In this document: positions 29,398-35,499 of the stretch, piece after piece | Position numbering within the stretch: position 1 is the first letter of the stretch | Layout: each line of letters opens with the position of its first letter | Source: a virus | IMG/VR virus record: IMGVR_UViG_3300029258_002352 | Span: 1-37,459 of that record | DNA: 37,459 nucleotides | Strand: one strand, 5' to 3' | The notes under the pieces: generated by a model | The model's database searches: none | What the model was told of the DNA's origin: nothing | The model's input: only the letters and a program-made list of their open reading frames with translations | Position numbers and translations under genes: made by a program

Positions 29398-29613
29398 CTA
29401 GCTGTTCAGATACTCCTTAACTAACCCATTGTCAATGTAGTCGGCATACTCTTCCTCATCGTCCAGGTCGGCCGCGGTCGCTGCGATCACGGCATCCCCG
29501 CTCGGCCCCGCCCAAACAACGTCGTCGCTCTTGATCTTGCCCTTGCTGAGTGCCTCGGCGAGTGTTGCGCTCAGGCCCTCTGTGTCAATCGTCCAACTGC
29601 TGATGTAGAACAT
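29398..29613 (-). CDS. Small acidic hypothetical protein
   Basis: ATG at 29613 is chosen for the strong AAGGAGAAAGGAA ribosome region; the longer frame would extend into the promoter. The product has 71 residues: MFYISSWTIDTEGLSATLAE, then a DDVVWAGPSGDAVIAATAAD segment and a very acidic LDDEEEYADYIDN. It has its own promoter and operator upstream and may be an early inhibitor or DNA-mimic type protein, which is speculation. Confidence 0.6.
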   Translation of the reverse strand: MFYISSWTIDTEGLSATLAEALSKGKIKSDDVVWAGPSGDAVIAATAADLDDEEEYADYIDNGLVKEYLNS

Positions 29614-29658
29614 TTCCTTTCTCCTTTTTTGTGATCTTGCTTCCCTCAACCTGATTCT

Positions 29659-29686
29659 ATTATAGCAGAATATACGTATATTGCAA
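29659..29686 (-). promoter_or_regulatory. Leftward promoter with operator
   Basis: On the minus strand TTGCAA (29686-29681), a 16-base spacer and TATAAT (29664-29659) form a promoter for the gene starting at 29613. The spacer is almost filled by a perfect 14-base palindrome AATATACGTATATT (29669-29682), a likely repressor-binding site. Confidence 0.72.
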
Positions 29687-29806
29687 GCATTTGACCCCAA
29701 ACTGTTTCATATTGGAACATTTTCAGCCCCAAAAACCTCCGTTTTCCCGGTTACTTGGATTGTGAGATTGCACGACAATTCACAACCCCTTGCACCATCC
29801 ACCAAC

Positions 29807-29834
29807 AAAAAATCCCTGGCCACCTGGCCAGGGA
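29807..29834 (-). terminator. Intrinsic terminator, minus strand
   Basis: TCCCTGGCCA (29813-29822) and TGGCCAGGGA (29825-29834) pair perfectly around CC. On the minus strand the hairpin is followed by TTTTTTGTTGG, a strong terminator for a leftward transcript that would start right of it, although no gene is seen there. Confidence 0.8.
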
Positions 29835-30010
29835 CCATTTTCCAGGAAATACTACAACTCCGATAAGCCCTCTTATGCAACCTGGTCGGCCTGGTTGGCT
29901 GGTTGGCAGGACACACGCACAGTGAAAAAGGCCCGCTCGGGCGGGTTTTACGGCGAGAGTGTGTGTATAGCCAGCCAACCAACCAGCGATTTTAGGAAAT
30001 TTGTTACCCT
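29835..30010. other. Structured non-coding region
   Basis: No convincing gene lies here. A long imperfect inverted repeat pairs TGGTTGGCTGG (29892-29902) with CCAGCCAACCA (29971-29981), and ACACAC (29911-29916) with GTGTGT (29959-29966 region). It encloses a terminator-like hairpin CCCGC (29932-29936) / GCGGG (29941-29945) with A-rich and T-rich flanks on the two sides, so it can work on both strands. It could be a small RNA gene or a boundary element in front of the late promoter. Confidence 0.5.
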
Positions 30011-30018
30011 GGCACCGA

Positions 30019-30047
30019 TTGACATACCAGCACATTTGTACTATACT
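30019..30047 (+). promoter_or_regulatory. Rightward late promoter
   Basis: TTGACA (30019-30024), a 17-base spacer and TATACT (30042-30047) make a near-perfect sigma70 promoter. It faces the lysis, packaging and structural genes, with transcription expected to start near 30054. Confidence 0.85.
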
Positions 30048-30072
30048 GAGTGTAGGCATTCGGTCTCAAACG

Positions 30073-30091
30073 GGGACGCCCACGGCGTCCC
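30073..30091 (+). promoter_or_regulatory. Leader hairpin after late promoter
   Basis: GGGACGCC (30073-30080), loop CAC, GGCGTCCC (30084-30091) is a perfect 8-bp hairpin in the untranslated leader, flanked by GGTCTC on both sides. It may be an antitermination or RNA-stability element. Confidence 0.55.
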
Positions 30092-30112
30092 GGTCTCTAT
30101 TTAGGGGGGCCA

Positions 30113-30331
30113 TTGGCAACTGTCCAGACGACGGACGACGGAAACCGGGTGACGTGCGACTTACCGGACTGCAAAGTCGCACGAGCGCATCGAGGTCAGG
30201 AGAATGGCCGGTGGTTATTCAACCTGGCCTTCGGCGATGGCACGGTTGCGGTGACGACCCGGTGCCAGGAGTGCGGAGGTGTCCATACGGTAGTGTTCCC
30301 AGTACCCCCTGAGGGGGTGTCCTCGAAATAG
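30113..30331 (+). CDS. Small zinc-ribbon-like protein, first gene of late operon
   Basis: TTG at 30113 has GGGGGG upstream. The product is 72 residues. Two cysteine pairs, CDLPDC (about 15-20) and CQECGG (about 51-56), with beta strands between, suggest a zinc ribbon of the kind seen in Com-like phage regulators. It is the only gene between the late promoter and a strong terminator, so it may act in late control. This is inference from place and motif. Confidence 0.62.
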   Translation: MATVQTTDDGNRVTCDLPDCKVARAHRGQENGRWLFNLAFGDGTVAVTTRCQECGGVHTVVFPVPPEGVSSK

Positions 30332-30373
30332 TGGTTGATCGTTCGTAGCTCAGGGGCATCGGGCTCGGACGGA

Positions 30374-30413
30374 GCCGCCCAGGCCTGCGTTTGCAGGCGG
30401 GCGGCCTTTTTTT
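30374..30413 (+). terminator. Strong intrinsic terminator inside late operon
   Basis: GCCGCCC (30374-30380) pairs with GGGCGGC (30399-30405) and CCTGC (30384-30388) with GCAGG (30393-30397), followed by seven T (30407-30413). It lies between the first late gene and the lysis genes, so reading of the latter needs antitermination or another promoter. Confidence 0.88.
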
Positions 30414-30437
30414 ATCTCCAGAAAGGAGCTAGGGGAA

Positions 30438-30914
30438 ATGAAGAAATTGTTGGTCGCGGGCGTGGTAGGATTGATAGTGCTGGTGCTGGCGGGGTGTGAG
30501 GAGCCTACACCTACGGTGTCGCCGATCGCGACGCCGGGGGCGCCGGCCGTGCTGGTGACTGCGAGGCAGGTGCCGCAGGCACAGGAATCGCTCACCGCGG
30601 AGGTGGTGGCGGGGATCGTGGCTGCGCTGATCTCGATCCTCCTGGAGGTCATCCCTGGCCTGGCGGCGAAGTGGGAGAAGGTGGACACGACCTACAAGCG
30701 GCTGGCCTGGCTGATTGGTTGCCTGGCGGTTCCGATGGCGGTACTGGGGGCCGGCTGTCTGGGGCTCGACCTGGGCGTGATCGCGCCGGCTTGTGATAAG
30801 CAAGGTGCGATCGAGGCGGTCAAGATCGGCTTCGCGGCATACTTCGCGGGCCAGGTGACGTACACGGTGGTCGGTCAGGCGGTGCGGAAGGCCCGCAAGA
30901 CTCTTCAGCGATAA
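30438..30914 (+). CDS. Holin-like membrane protein with lipoprotein signal
   Basis: This is a 158-residue protein. The N-terminus is a lipoprotein signal (MKKLLVAGVVGLIVLVLAGC, lipobox LAGC, Cys20). Helices follow at about 54-75 (TAEVVAGIVAALISILLEVI), 89-108 (LAWLIGCLAVPMAVLGAGCL) and 125-142. The central EVIPGLAAKWEKVDTTYKRL between helices recalls holin-type proteins of phages from Gram-positive and Chloroflexota hosts. Together with the next two genes and the M23 enzyme it forms the lysis cassette. A holin role is inferred. Confidence 0.65.
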   Translation: MKKLLVAGVVGLIVLVLAGCEEPTPTVSPIATPGAPAVLVTARQVPQAQESLTAEVVAGIVAALISILLEVIPGLAAKWEKVDTTYKRLAWLIGCLAVPMAVLGAGCLGLDLGVIAPACDKQGAIEAVKIGFAAYFAGQVTYTVVGQAVRKARKTLQR

Positions 30915-31219
30915 TGTCTGGGGATGATGCGCCGCGCAATCACTCGCCGACGATCCGTCTACTCGGTGAGCAGGTATCCACTGCACTGAAGGCGTGCGGC
31001 GAGCTGCGCTCCGATTTCCGTGCGCTGGATGGCAACGTCGATCAGATCAAGACGGATCTGGCCGTCCTGCAGGAGAAGAGCCCACCGGTCTGCGAGGGCT
31101 GTCAAGCGTTGCAGATCGAGATCGCCAGGCTGAAGGAGCGCATGTCCATCGCCGTTGGCATCTTGGGTGTGTTGCAGGTCATCAGCACGGCTATTGCTAC
31201 GTATCTGGCCGGGAGGTGA
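30914..31219 (+). CDS. XhlA-like membrane-anchored coiled-coil protein
   Basis: This 101-residue protein has an ATG overlapping the preceding TAA. A coiled coil (about 35-75: LDGNVDQIKTDLAVLQEK and LQIEIARLKERM) precedes a C-terminal membrane helix IAVGILGVLQVISTAIATYL. This is the layout of hemolysin XhlA and related lysis helpers that work with a holin and an endolysin. A Cys-x2-Cys (CEGC) lies before the helix. Confidence 0.68.
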   Translation: MSGDDAPRNHSPTIRLLGEQVSTALKACGELRSDFRALDGNVDQIKTDLAVLQEKSPPVCEGCQALQIEIARLKERMSIAVGILGVLQVISTAIATYLAGR

Positions 31220-31221
31220 AT

Positions 31222-31422
31222 GTGGCGGATCAAGAATCCGAGCGTGCTGCGCGGGTGGCTTTCCTCACGGCGACTAAGACGATCACGGGTCTTACGTACC
31301 AGCTCGAACTGGTGACTGATCTGCTGCGGCGGATCTATCAGCGCCTGGCCGATGCGGCCACCAAGCTAGAGATCGCGGTCGACATTTCCGAGAGGGAGGA
31401 TGATGGGGAACCTACGGACTGA
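31222..31422 (+). CDS. Small helical hypothetical protein of lysis cassette
   Basis: GTG at 31222 follows a perfect GGGAGGTGAAT site; a longer frame through the upstream gene is rejected. The protein has 66 residues and is almost all helix (LTYQLELVTDLLRRIYQRLA) with an acidic end. It overlaps the M23 gene by about 20 bases. Function unknown. Confidence 0.65.
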   Translation: MADQESERAARVAFLTATKTITGLTYQLELVTDLLRRIYQRLADAATKLEIAVDISEREDDGEPTD

Positions 31423-32038
31423 AACTCAGTGGGCGGTCGAGCAGATCTGTGTCATCGCCGAGCGGCTCGCGCGAGCCATCGAGGGCGAAGCACCGGATCT
31501 ACTATGGGCCTTCCCCGTGGGGACGGCTGAGTATCCTCCAGATCAGTGGTACGCCGCAGCGGTGCATGACCCGACCGGCGTGGCCAATGGCAACTACCCT
31601 CACACCGGGATCGACCTCAACCTGGACAAGCCGAATTGGGGCGACATAGATCGAGGGATGCCGGTCTTCTCCGTTTGCCCGGGTACAATCCGAGGCCTGG
31701 GCTATTCGTCCTCCTACCTGGGGAGCGTTATCGTCGAAGGCGAGTACGATGGGCGGCCGATCTTCTTCCGATACTGGCATCTGGCATACGATGCCGTGTA
31801 TCAGGCGCTGAGCATGGGCCAGATGGTGGCTGCTGGCCAACGAGTCGGTTCCATCGGCAACTATCAACTCGGCCGCGGCGGGGATCATTGCCACTTCGAT
31901 TGTGCGCTCGATCTGTTCGGCGCGCATTGGTGGTTCACGAACCACCCGGATGTGAGGTGGATCGACCCGGTGCCCATCCTGGAGGAGAAGCTCGATCCGG
32001 CGCGCGTTGCCGCAATGCTCCGTAGGGGAGATCAGTGA
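31403..32038 (+). CDS. M23-family endopeptidase (endolysin)
   Basis: This gene encodes about 211 residues; ATG at 31400 and 31403 are both possible, with GAGGGAGG just upstream. The domain of lysostaphin/LytM type is clear: HTGIDL (zinc ligands H68 and D72, counted from 31400), YWHL (126-128 region) and GDHCHFD with the H-x-H pair at 163 and 165. It cuts peptide cross-bridges in peptidoglycan and follows holin-like genes, so it is the lysis enzyme. There is no signal peptide and no cell-wall-binding domain. Confidence 0.85.
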   Translation: MGNLRTETQWAVEQICVIAERLARAIEGEAPDLLWAFPVGTAEYPPDQWYAAAVHDPTGVANGNYPHTGIDLNLDKPNWGDIDRGMPVFSVCPGTIRGLGYSSSYLGSVIVEGEYDGRPIFFRYWHLAYDAVYQALSMGQMVAAGQRVGSIGNYQLGRGGDHCHFDCALDLFGAHWWFTNHPDVRWIDPVPILEEKLDPARVAAMLRRGDQ

Positions 32039-32247
32039 GCAAGGAAGACGACGAAGATCTAACCACAATACGGCAGTTGCGCGATCGAAGGACGAAGCAT
32101 CTCCTGGACGGCTGGTCCGACCTGCGGGCAATGGCACGCACTGATGAAGATGTCGCGACATTCGAACGATTGACAAACGAATTTCAAATGCTTATTTTGG
32201 CTGACGCGCTCCTCGACAATGAGCCCCCCACTGGTGAGGATGATTAG
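32035..32247 (+). CDS. Small charged hypothetical protein
   Basis: GTG overlaps the endolysin stop (GTGA). The protein has 70 residues and is strongly acidic at both ends, with a helix DEDVATFERLTNEFQMLILA. The stop is directly followed by the HNH gene. Function unknown. Confidence 0.62.
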   Translation: MSKEDDEDLTTIRQLRDRRTKHLLDGWSDLRAMARTDEDVATFERLTNEFQMLILADALLDNEPPTGEDD

Positions 32248-32592
32248 ATGCCTCATTTGCCAGCCCGCCCCTGCGCACACAGAGGATGCCCCAATCTGGT
32301 CCGGGGACGTGACCGGCGATTCTGTGACGAACATCAGCGCGAGGAGTGGAAGCGGCAGGATGCGCGGCGTGGCACAGCAGCGGAGCGGGGATACGACGCC
32401 AACTGGCGCGAGATCCGCGCCCGGTTCCTGGCAGATCACCCCCGATGTGCCCGGTGTGGTGAGACCGCCACGATCGCACATCACATCGTACGCAAGCGCG
32501 ACGGCGGCAGCGACGACGAGAGCAATCTGATGCCGCTGTGCAAATCGTGTCATTCTAAGGTGCACGCTCGAAACGGAGAGAGTTGGGCGTGA
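32248..32592 (+). CDS. HNH endonuclease
   Basis: This is a 114-residue protein. An N-terminal zinc-like cluster (CAHRGC, then FCDEHQ) is followed by the HNH core: CARCGETATIAHHIVRKRDG with catalytic HH, then SNLMPLCKSCHSKVHA. HNH proteins directly upstream of P27-type small terminase genes are common in HK97-like phages and are needed with the terminase for cutting at packaging. Its place here fits that role. Confidence 0.9.
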   Translation: MPHLPARPCAHRGCPNLVRGRDRRFCDEHQREEWKRQDARRGTAAERGYDANWREIRARFLADHPRCARCGETATIAHHIVRKRDGGSDDESNLMPLCKSCHSKVHARNGESWA

Positions 32593-32692
32593 CGAGGAAA
32601 TTGCAAGGTGGATAAGGGGGTCGCAATCTCTACGATGAATTGGCAGCATGACCGCGCGGGTAACTCAGCGCAAACACCGTCAAAATTGGGGT

Positions 32693-32703
32693 GGGGGGGG
32701 GGG
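32693..32703 (+). repeat. Poly-G11 tract before the small terminase start
   Basis: Eleven G in a row lie just upstream of the proposed TTG start at 32711. Length variation here would alter the spacing or frame of the upstream start, and sequencing error is also possible. Confidence 0.85.
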
Positions 32704-32710
32704 TAGGCGC

Positions 32711-33202
32711 TTGAAGGGCAGAAAACCCAAGCCAACGGCATTGAAACGGCTCAGCGGCACGGCGCGACCGGATCGCGTGAATGCAGCCGAGCCGCAGTTC
32801 AGAGTCCCGGAGCGCACGCCCAGCCCGCCGGCATACCTGGCGCAGGAAGCGGCGGATGTGTGGCGCGATTTGGGCAAGCTACTGCGCGAGGCCGGCCTAT
32901 TCACAGTGGTGGACCGGTACGCGCTGGCGATGTTTTGCAGCGTCGCGGGCCGGTGGATGGACGCTGAGCGCAAGATGAGGTCCTCCGGAGGACCGGTCCT
33001 GATCGCGGAGTCGGGCAACCTGTATCAGAATCCCTGGTACTGCGTGGCCAACAAATCGTGGAGTCAGATGAGGCAGATGCTGAGCGAATTCGGGTTGACG
33101 CCGGCGGAGCGATCGCGATTGAAGGCGATCGTTACGGAGGAGGAGCCGAGCCTGGCCGAGATGCTGTTCCAGATGAGCGTGGGGGATGATGGCGACGATT
33201 GA
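32711..33202 (+). CDS. terS: Terminase small subunit (P27 family)
   Basis: TTG at 32711 is preferred: the protein then opens MKGRKPKPTALKRLSG, the normal start of P27 proteins, with a G-rich site upstream. The alternative ATG at 32648 would add a glycine run encoded by poly-G. The product is about 163 residues and shows the rest of the family pattern: PPAYLAQEAADVWRDLGKLL, GLFTVVDRYALAMFC, YQNPWYCVANKSW and LSEFGLTPAERSRL. It binds phage DNA and directs the large subunit. It overlaps the large-subunit gene by 17 bases. Confidence 0.88.
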   Translation: MKGRKPKPTALKRLSGTARPDRVNAAEPQFRVPERTPSPPAYLAQEAADVWRDLGKLLREAGLFTVVDRYALAMFCSVAGRWMDAERKMRSSGGPVLIAESGNLYQNPWYCVANKSWSQMRQMLSEFGLTPAERSRLKAIVTEEEPSLAEMLFQMSVGDDGDD

Positions 33203-34868
33203 CTTCACGGCTGACCAGTACGTCGAGGACGTACTGTCCGGGCAGCAGACCGCGTGCAAGTGGGTCCGGCTGGCGTGCCAGCGCCACGCGCGCGACCTGG
33301 AGCATGGCCCAAAGCGGGGACTGCACTTCGATGAGCAGACGGCGCGGCAGGCCGTGGCGTTTTTCTCGTTGCTGAAGCACTCGAAGGGGGAATGGGCCGG
33401 CCGGCCGATACGGTTGGAGCCGTGGCAGCAATTTCTGATCGCGTCACTGTTCGGATGGAAGCGGGCCGACGGATTGCGACGTTTCCGCACCTCCTACTTG
33501 GAGTGCGGACGCAAAAATGGCAAAACGACGATAGCGGCCGGCCTCGGGCTGTATCTGATGCTGGCCGATGGCGAGCCGGGTGCGGAGATCTACTCAGTGG
33601 CCACGAAGCGGGACCAGGCGCGCATCAGCCACAGCGAGGCGACCCGCATGGCGAAGGCGTCTGCGCCGGTTCGGCGCGAGGTGACGATCTTCCGGGACAA
33701 CATCCACATCGTCGACACGGCCTCGAAGTTCGAGCCCCTCGGCGCGGATGCTGACACGCTGGATGGGCTGAACACGCATGGGGCGATGGTCGACGAGGTG
33801 CACGCCCACAAGACCCGCGAGGTGTGGGATGCGATCGAGACGTCCACGGGCAGCCGTAGGCAGCCGCTCATGTTCGCGATCACGACGGCTGGGTACGACC
33901 GCCAGTCGTTGTGCTTCGAGCAGCACGAGTACACAGAGAAGGTCCTCGAAGGTGTGATTGAGGACGATTCCTGGTTTGGGATGATCTACACGCTCAATGA
34001 GGAGGACGATTGGGAAGATGAGGGCGTATGGGTCAAGGCCAACCCGAACCTGGGCGTGTCGAAGAAGGTCGACGATATGCGGCGCAAGGCGGATAGGGCG
34101 CGGGAGATGCCCAGCGCGTTGAATGCGTTCCTCCGAAAGGAATTGAGCATCTGGACGCAATCAGATACGAAGTGGGTCAGTTTGACGCATTGGAACGCGT
34201 GCGGGCAGGCGGTGGACGCGGACGGATTGCGCGGGCGCACGTGCTATGGCGGCCTGGATCTATCGAGCAACATCGACGTTTCTGCGTTCGTGCTGGTGTT
34301 CCCCCCGCAGGCGGACGGAGATGACTATAAAACGCTGGCCAGATTCTGGATCCCGGAGGAAGCAATGATCGAGCGCAGCCGCCGCGACCGCGTGCCGTAT
34401 GACGTTTGGGTGCGGCAGGGCTTCATTACTGCGACGCCGGGAAACGTGATCGATTACGCGTGGATCCTCCATCAGATCGACCAGGATGCGCAGGCATACG
34501 ACATCCGCGAAGTGGCATTCGATCGGTGGGGCGCGACGAAGATCCAGACCGAGCTAATGGAGCGCGGGGGCGATGACTGGCTGGTGCAATTCGGGCAGGG
34601 GTACGTGAGCATGAACCCGCCGATGCGCGAGCTTGAGCGGCTGATCCTTGAGCACAAGCTCGCGCATGGGAACAACCCTGTTCTCACGTGGATGGCGAAC
34701 AACCTGGTCGTTCGGACCGATCCGGCTGGCAACATCAAGCCGGACAAAGAAAAGTCAATCGAGAAGATCGACGGCATGGTGGCGCTGGTGATGGCGCTCG
34801 ACCGGGCGCTGCGGCACGAGCCGCCCAGGCGAAGCGTGTACGAGGATCGAGGATTGGAGGCAGTATGA
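33186..34868 (+). CDS. terL: Terminase large subunit
   Basis: This 560-residue protein is HK97-like. The ATPase domain has the adenine motif region LEPWQQFLIASLFGW, a Walker A-like CGRKNGKTTIAA, and Walker B GAMVDEVHAH. The nuclease domain shows CYGGLDLSSNIDVSAF, VAFDRWGATKIQ and a late EKIDGMVALVMALDRAL, giving the three acidic metal sites. It powers DNA packaging and cuts the concatemer. It starts with ATG ATG after GGGGG, and its stop overlaps the next ATG. Confidence 0.93.
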   Translation: MMATIDFTADQYVEDVLSGQQTACKWVRLACQRHARDLEHGPKRGLHFDEQTARQAVAFFSLLKHSKGEWAGRPIRLEPWQQFLIASLFGWKRADGLRRFRTSYLECGRKNGKTTIAAGLGLYLMLADGEPGAEIYSVATKRDQARISHSEATRMAKASAPVRREVTIFRDNIHIVDTASKFEPLGADADTLDGLNTHGAMVDEVHAHKTREVWDAIETSTGSRRQPLMFAITTAGYDRQSLCFEQHEYTEKVLEGVIEDDSWFGMIYTLNEEDDWEDEGVWVKANPNLGVSKKVDDMRRKADRAREMPSALNAFLRKELSIWTQSDTKWVSLTHWNACGQAVDADGLRGRTCYGGLDLSSNIDVSAFVLVFPPQADGDDYKTLARFWIPEEAMIERSRRDRVPYDVWVRQGFITATPGNVIDYAWILHQIDQDAQAYDIREVAFDRWGATKIQTELMERGGDDWLVQFGQGYVSMNPPMRELERLILEHKLAHGNNPVLTWMANNLVVRTDPAGNIKPDKEKSIEKIDGMVALVMALDRALRHEPPRRSVYEDRGLEAV

Positions 34869-35290
34869 GGCCGATTACGTTCAAGTACGCCAACCGGACG
34901 CTGGGCGCTCCGGAGGGCGAGTATCCAGAAGACGTCGCCGGAATTGATCCGCTGCCAGTGTGGACCAATGGCCGTCAATGTGTTTCGTGCTGGAAGATGT
35001 CCTGGCGGGAGCGGCTCGCGGCGCTGGTGTTCGGGCGGGTGTGGCTAGCCGTGCTGAGCGGATCGACGCAGCCGGCCGTTGGTATCACGGCGACGAGGGC
35101 GTACCTGAAAGAGGATGGTCCGCCCGCTGGACGCTGCTATTTGCGCGGGCGCACGCTATTGGGGATCTTCAACACAGTGTGCGGATGCCTGTTTGGCAAG
35201 GTGTTGGTGAAGGTCATTGACGACGACACCGGCGAGGTGATTCGATGGTATTGGGACACAGCGATCGAGCATCCTCCGGAGACGGCGTGA
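34865..35290 (+). CDS. Conserved-looking hypothetical protein between terminase and portal
   Basis: ATG overlaps the terminase stop. The protein has 141 residues: KYANRTLGAPEGEY, QCVSCWKMSWRERLAALVFG, VWLAVLSGSTQPAVGITATR in order, then CYLRGRTLL and VCGCLFGKVLVKV. The SCWKMSWRERL and STQP segments seem familiar from other phage genomes, but I know no function. Four cysteines could bind metal. It is coupled to a second small gene before the portal. Confidence 0.68.
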   Translation: MRPITFKYANRTLGAPEGEYPEDVAGIDPLPVWTNGRQCVSCWKMSWRERLAALVFGRVWLAVLSGSTQPAVGITATRAYLKEDGPPAGRCYLRGRTLLGIFNTVCGCLFGKVLVKVIDDDTGEVIRWYWDTAIEHPPETA

Positions 35291-35499
35291 GGTTGTTCGC
35301 CCGCTATCCGGTTCTGCGGCAGATCATCGTGAGCACGCGGACGGACAGATCATTCCGGGGCGTGCTGTGGCGGAAGCGGCGCGGGTACCTGGTGCTCAGA
35401 AACGCGGAGATGTTGAAAGGCCGGGGCGAGGTCGTTCCGATGGATGGTGAGGTTGTGATTCCTGCCGAGAACGTGGATTTTATCCAGGTGGTGAGCTGA
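35287..35499 (+). CDS. Small beta-rich hypothetical protein
   Basis: GTG overlaps the previous stop (GTGA) and the end overlaps the portal ATG (TGATG). The protein has 70 residues and looks like a small all-beta fold: FRGVLWRKRRGYLVLRNAEM, VVPMDGEVVIPAENVDFIQV. Similar small proteins precede the portal in other siphoviruses as far as I know. Role unknown. Confidence 0.68.
   Translation: MRLFARYPVLRQIIVSTRTDRSFRGVLWRKRRGYLVLRNAEMLKGRGEVVPMDGEVVIPAENVDFIQVVS

Noticed and set aside
29863-29909. Second attachment-like site sharing ATAAGCCCT and GGTTGGCAG with attP
   Set aside because: Only two separated 9-base matches and no T arm or acceptor sequence; probably chance, though integrase arm sites cannot be excluded.
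29707-29982. Minus-strand open frame of 91 codons
   Set aside because: It crosses an intrinsic terminator and inverted repeats and has no ribosome site or recognisable domain; treated as structured non-coding DNA.
30335-30375. tRNA gene starting GTTCGTAGCTCAGGGGCAT
   Set aside because: Only a D-loop-like start is present. No D-stem partner, anticodon arm or T arm follows; the sequence runs into the intrinsic terminator.
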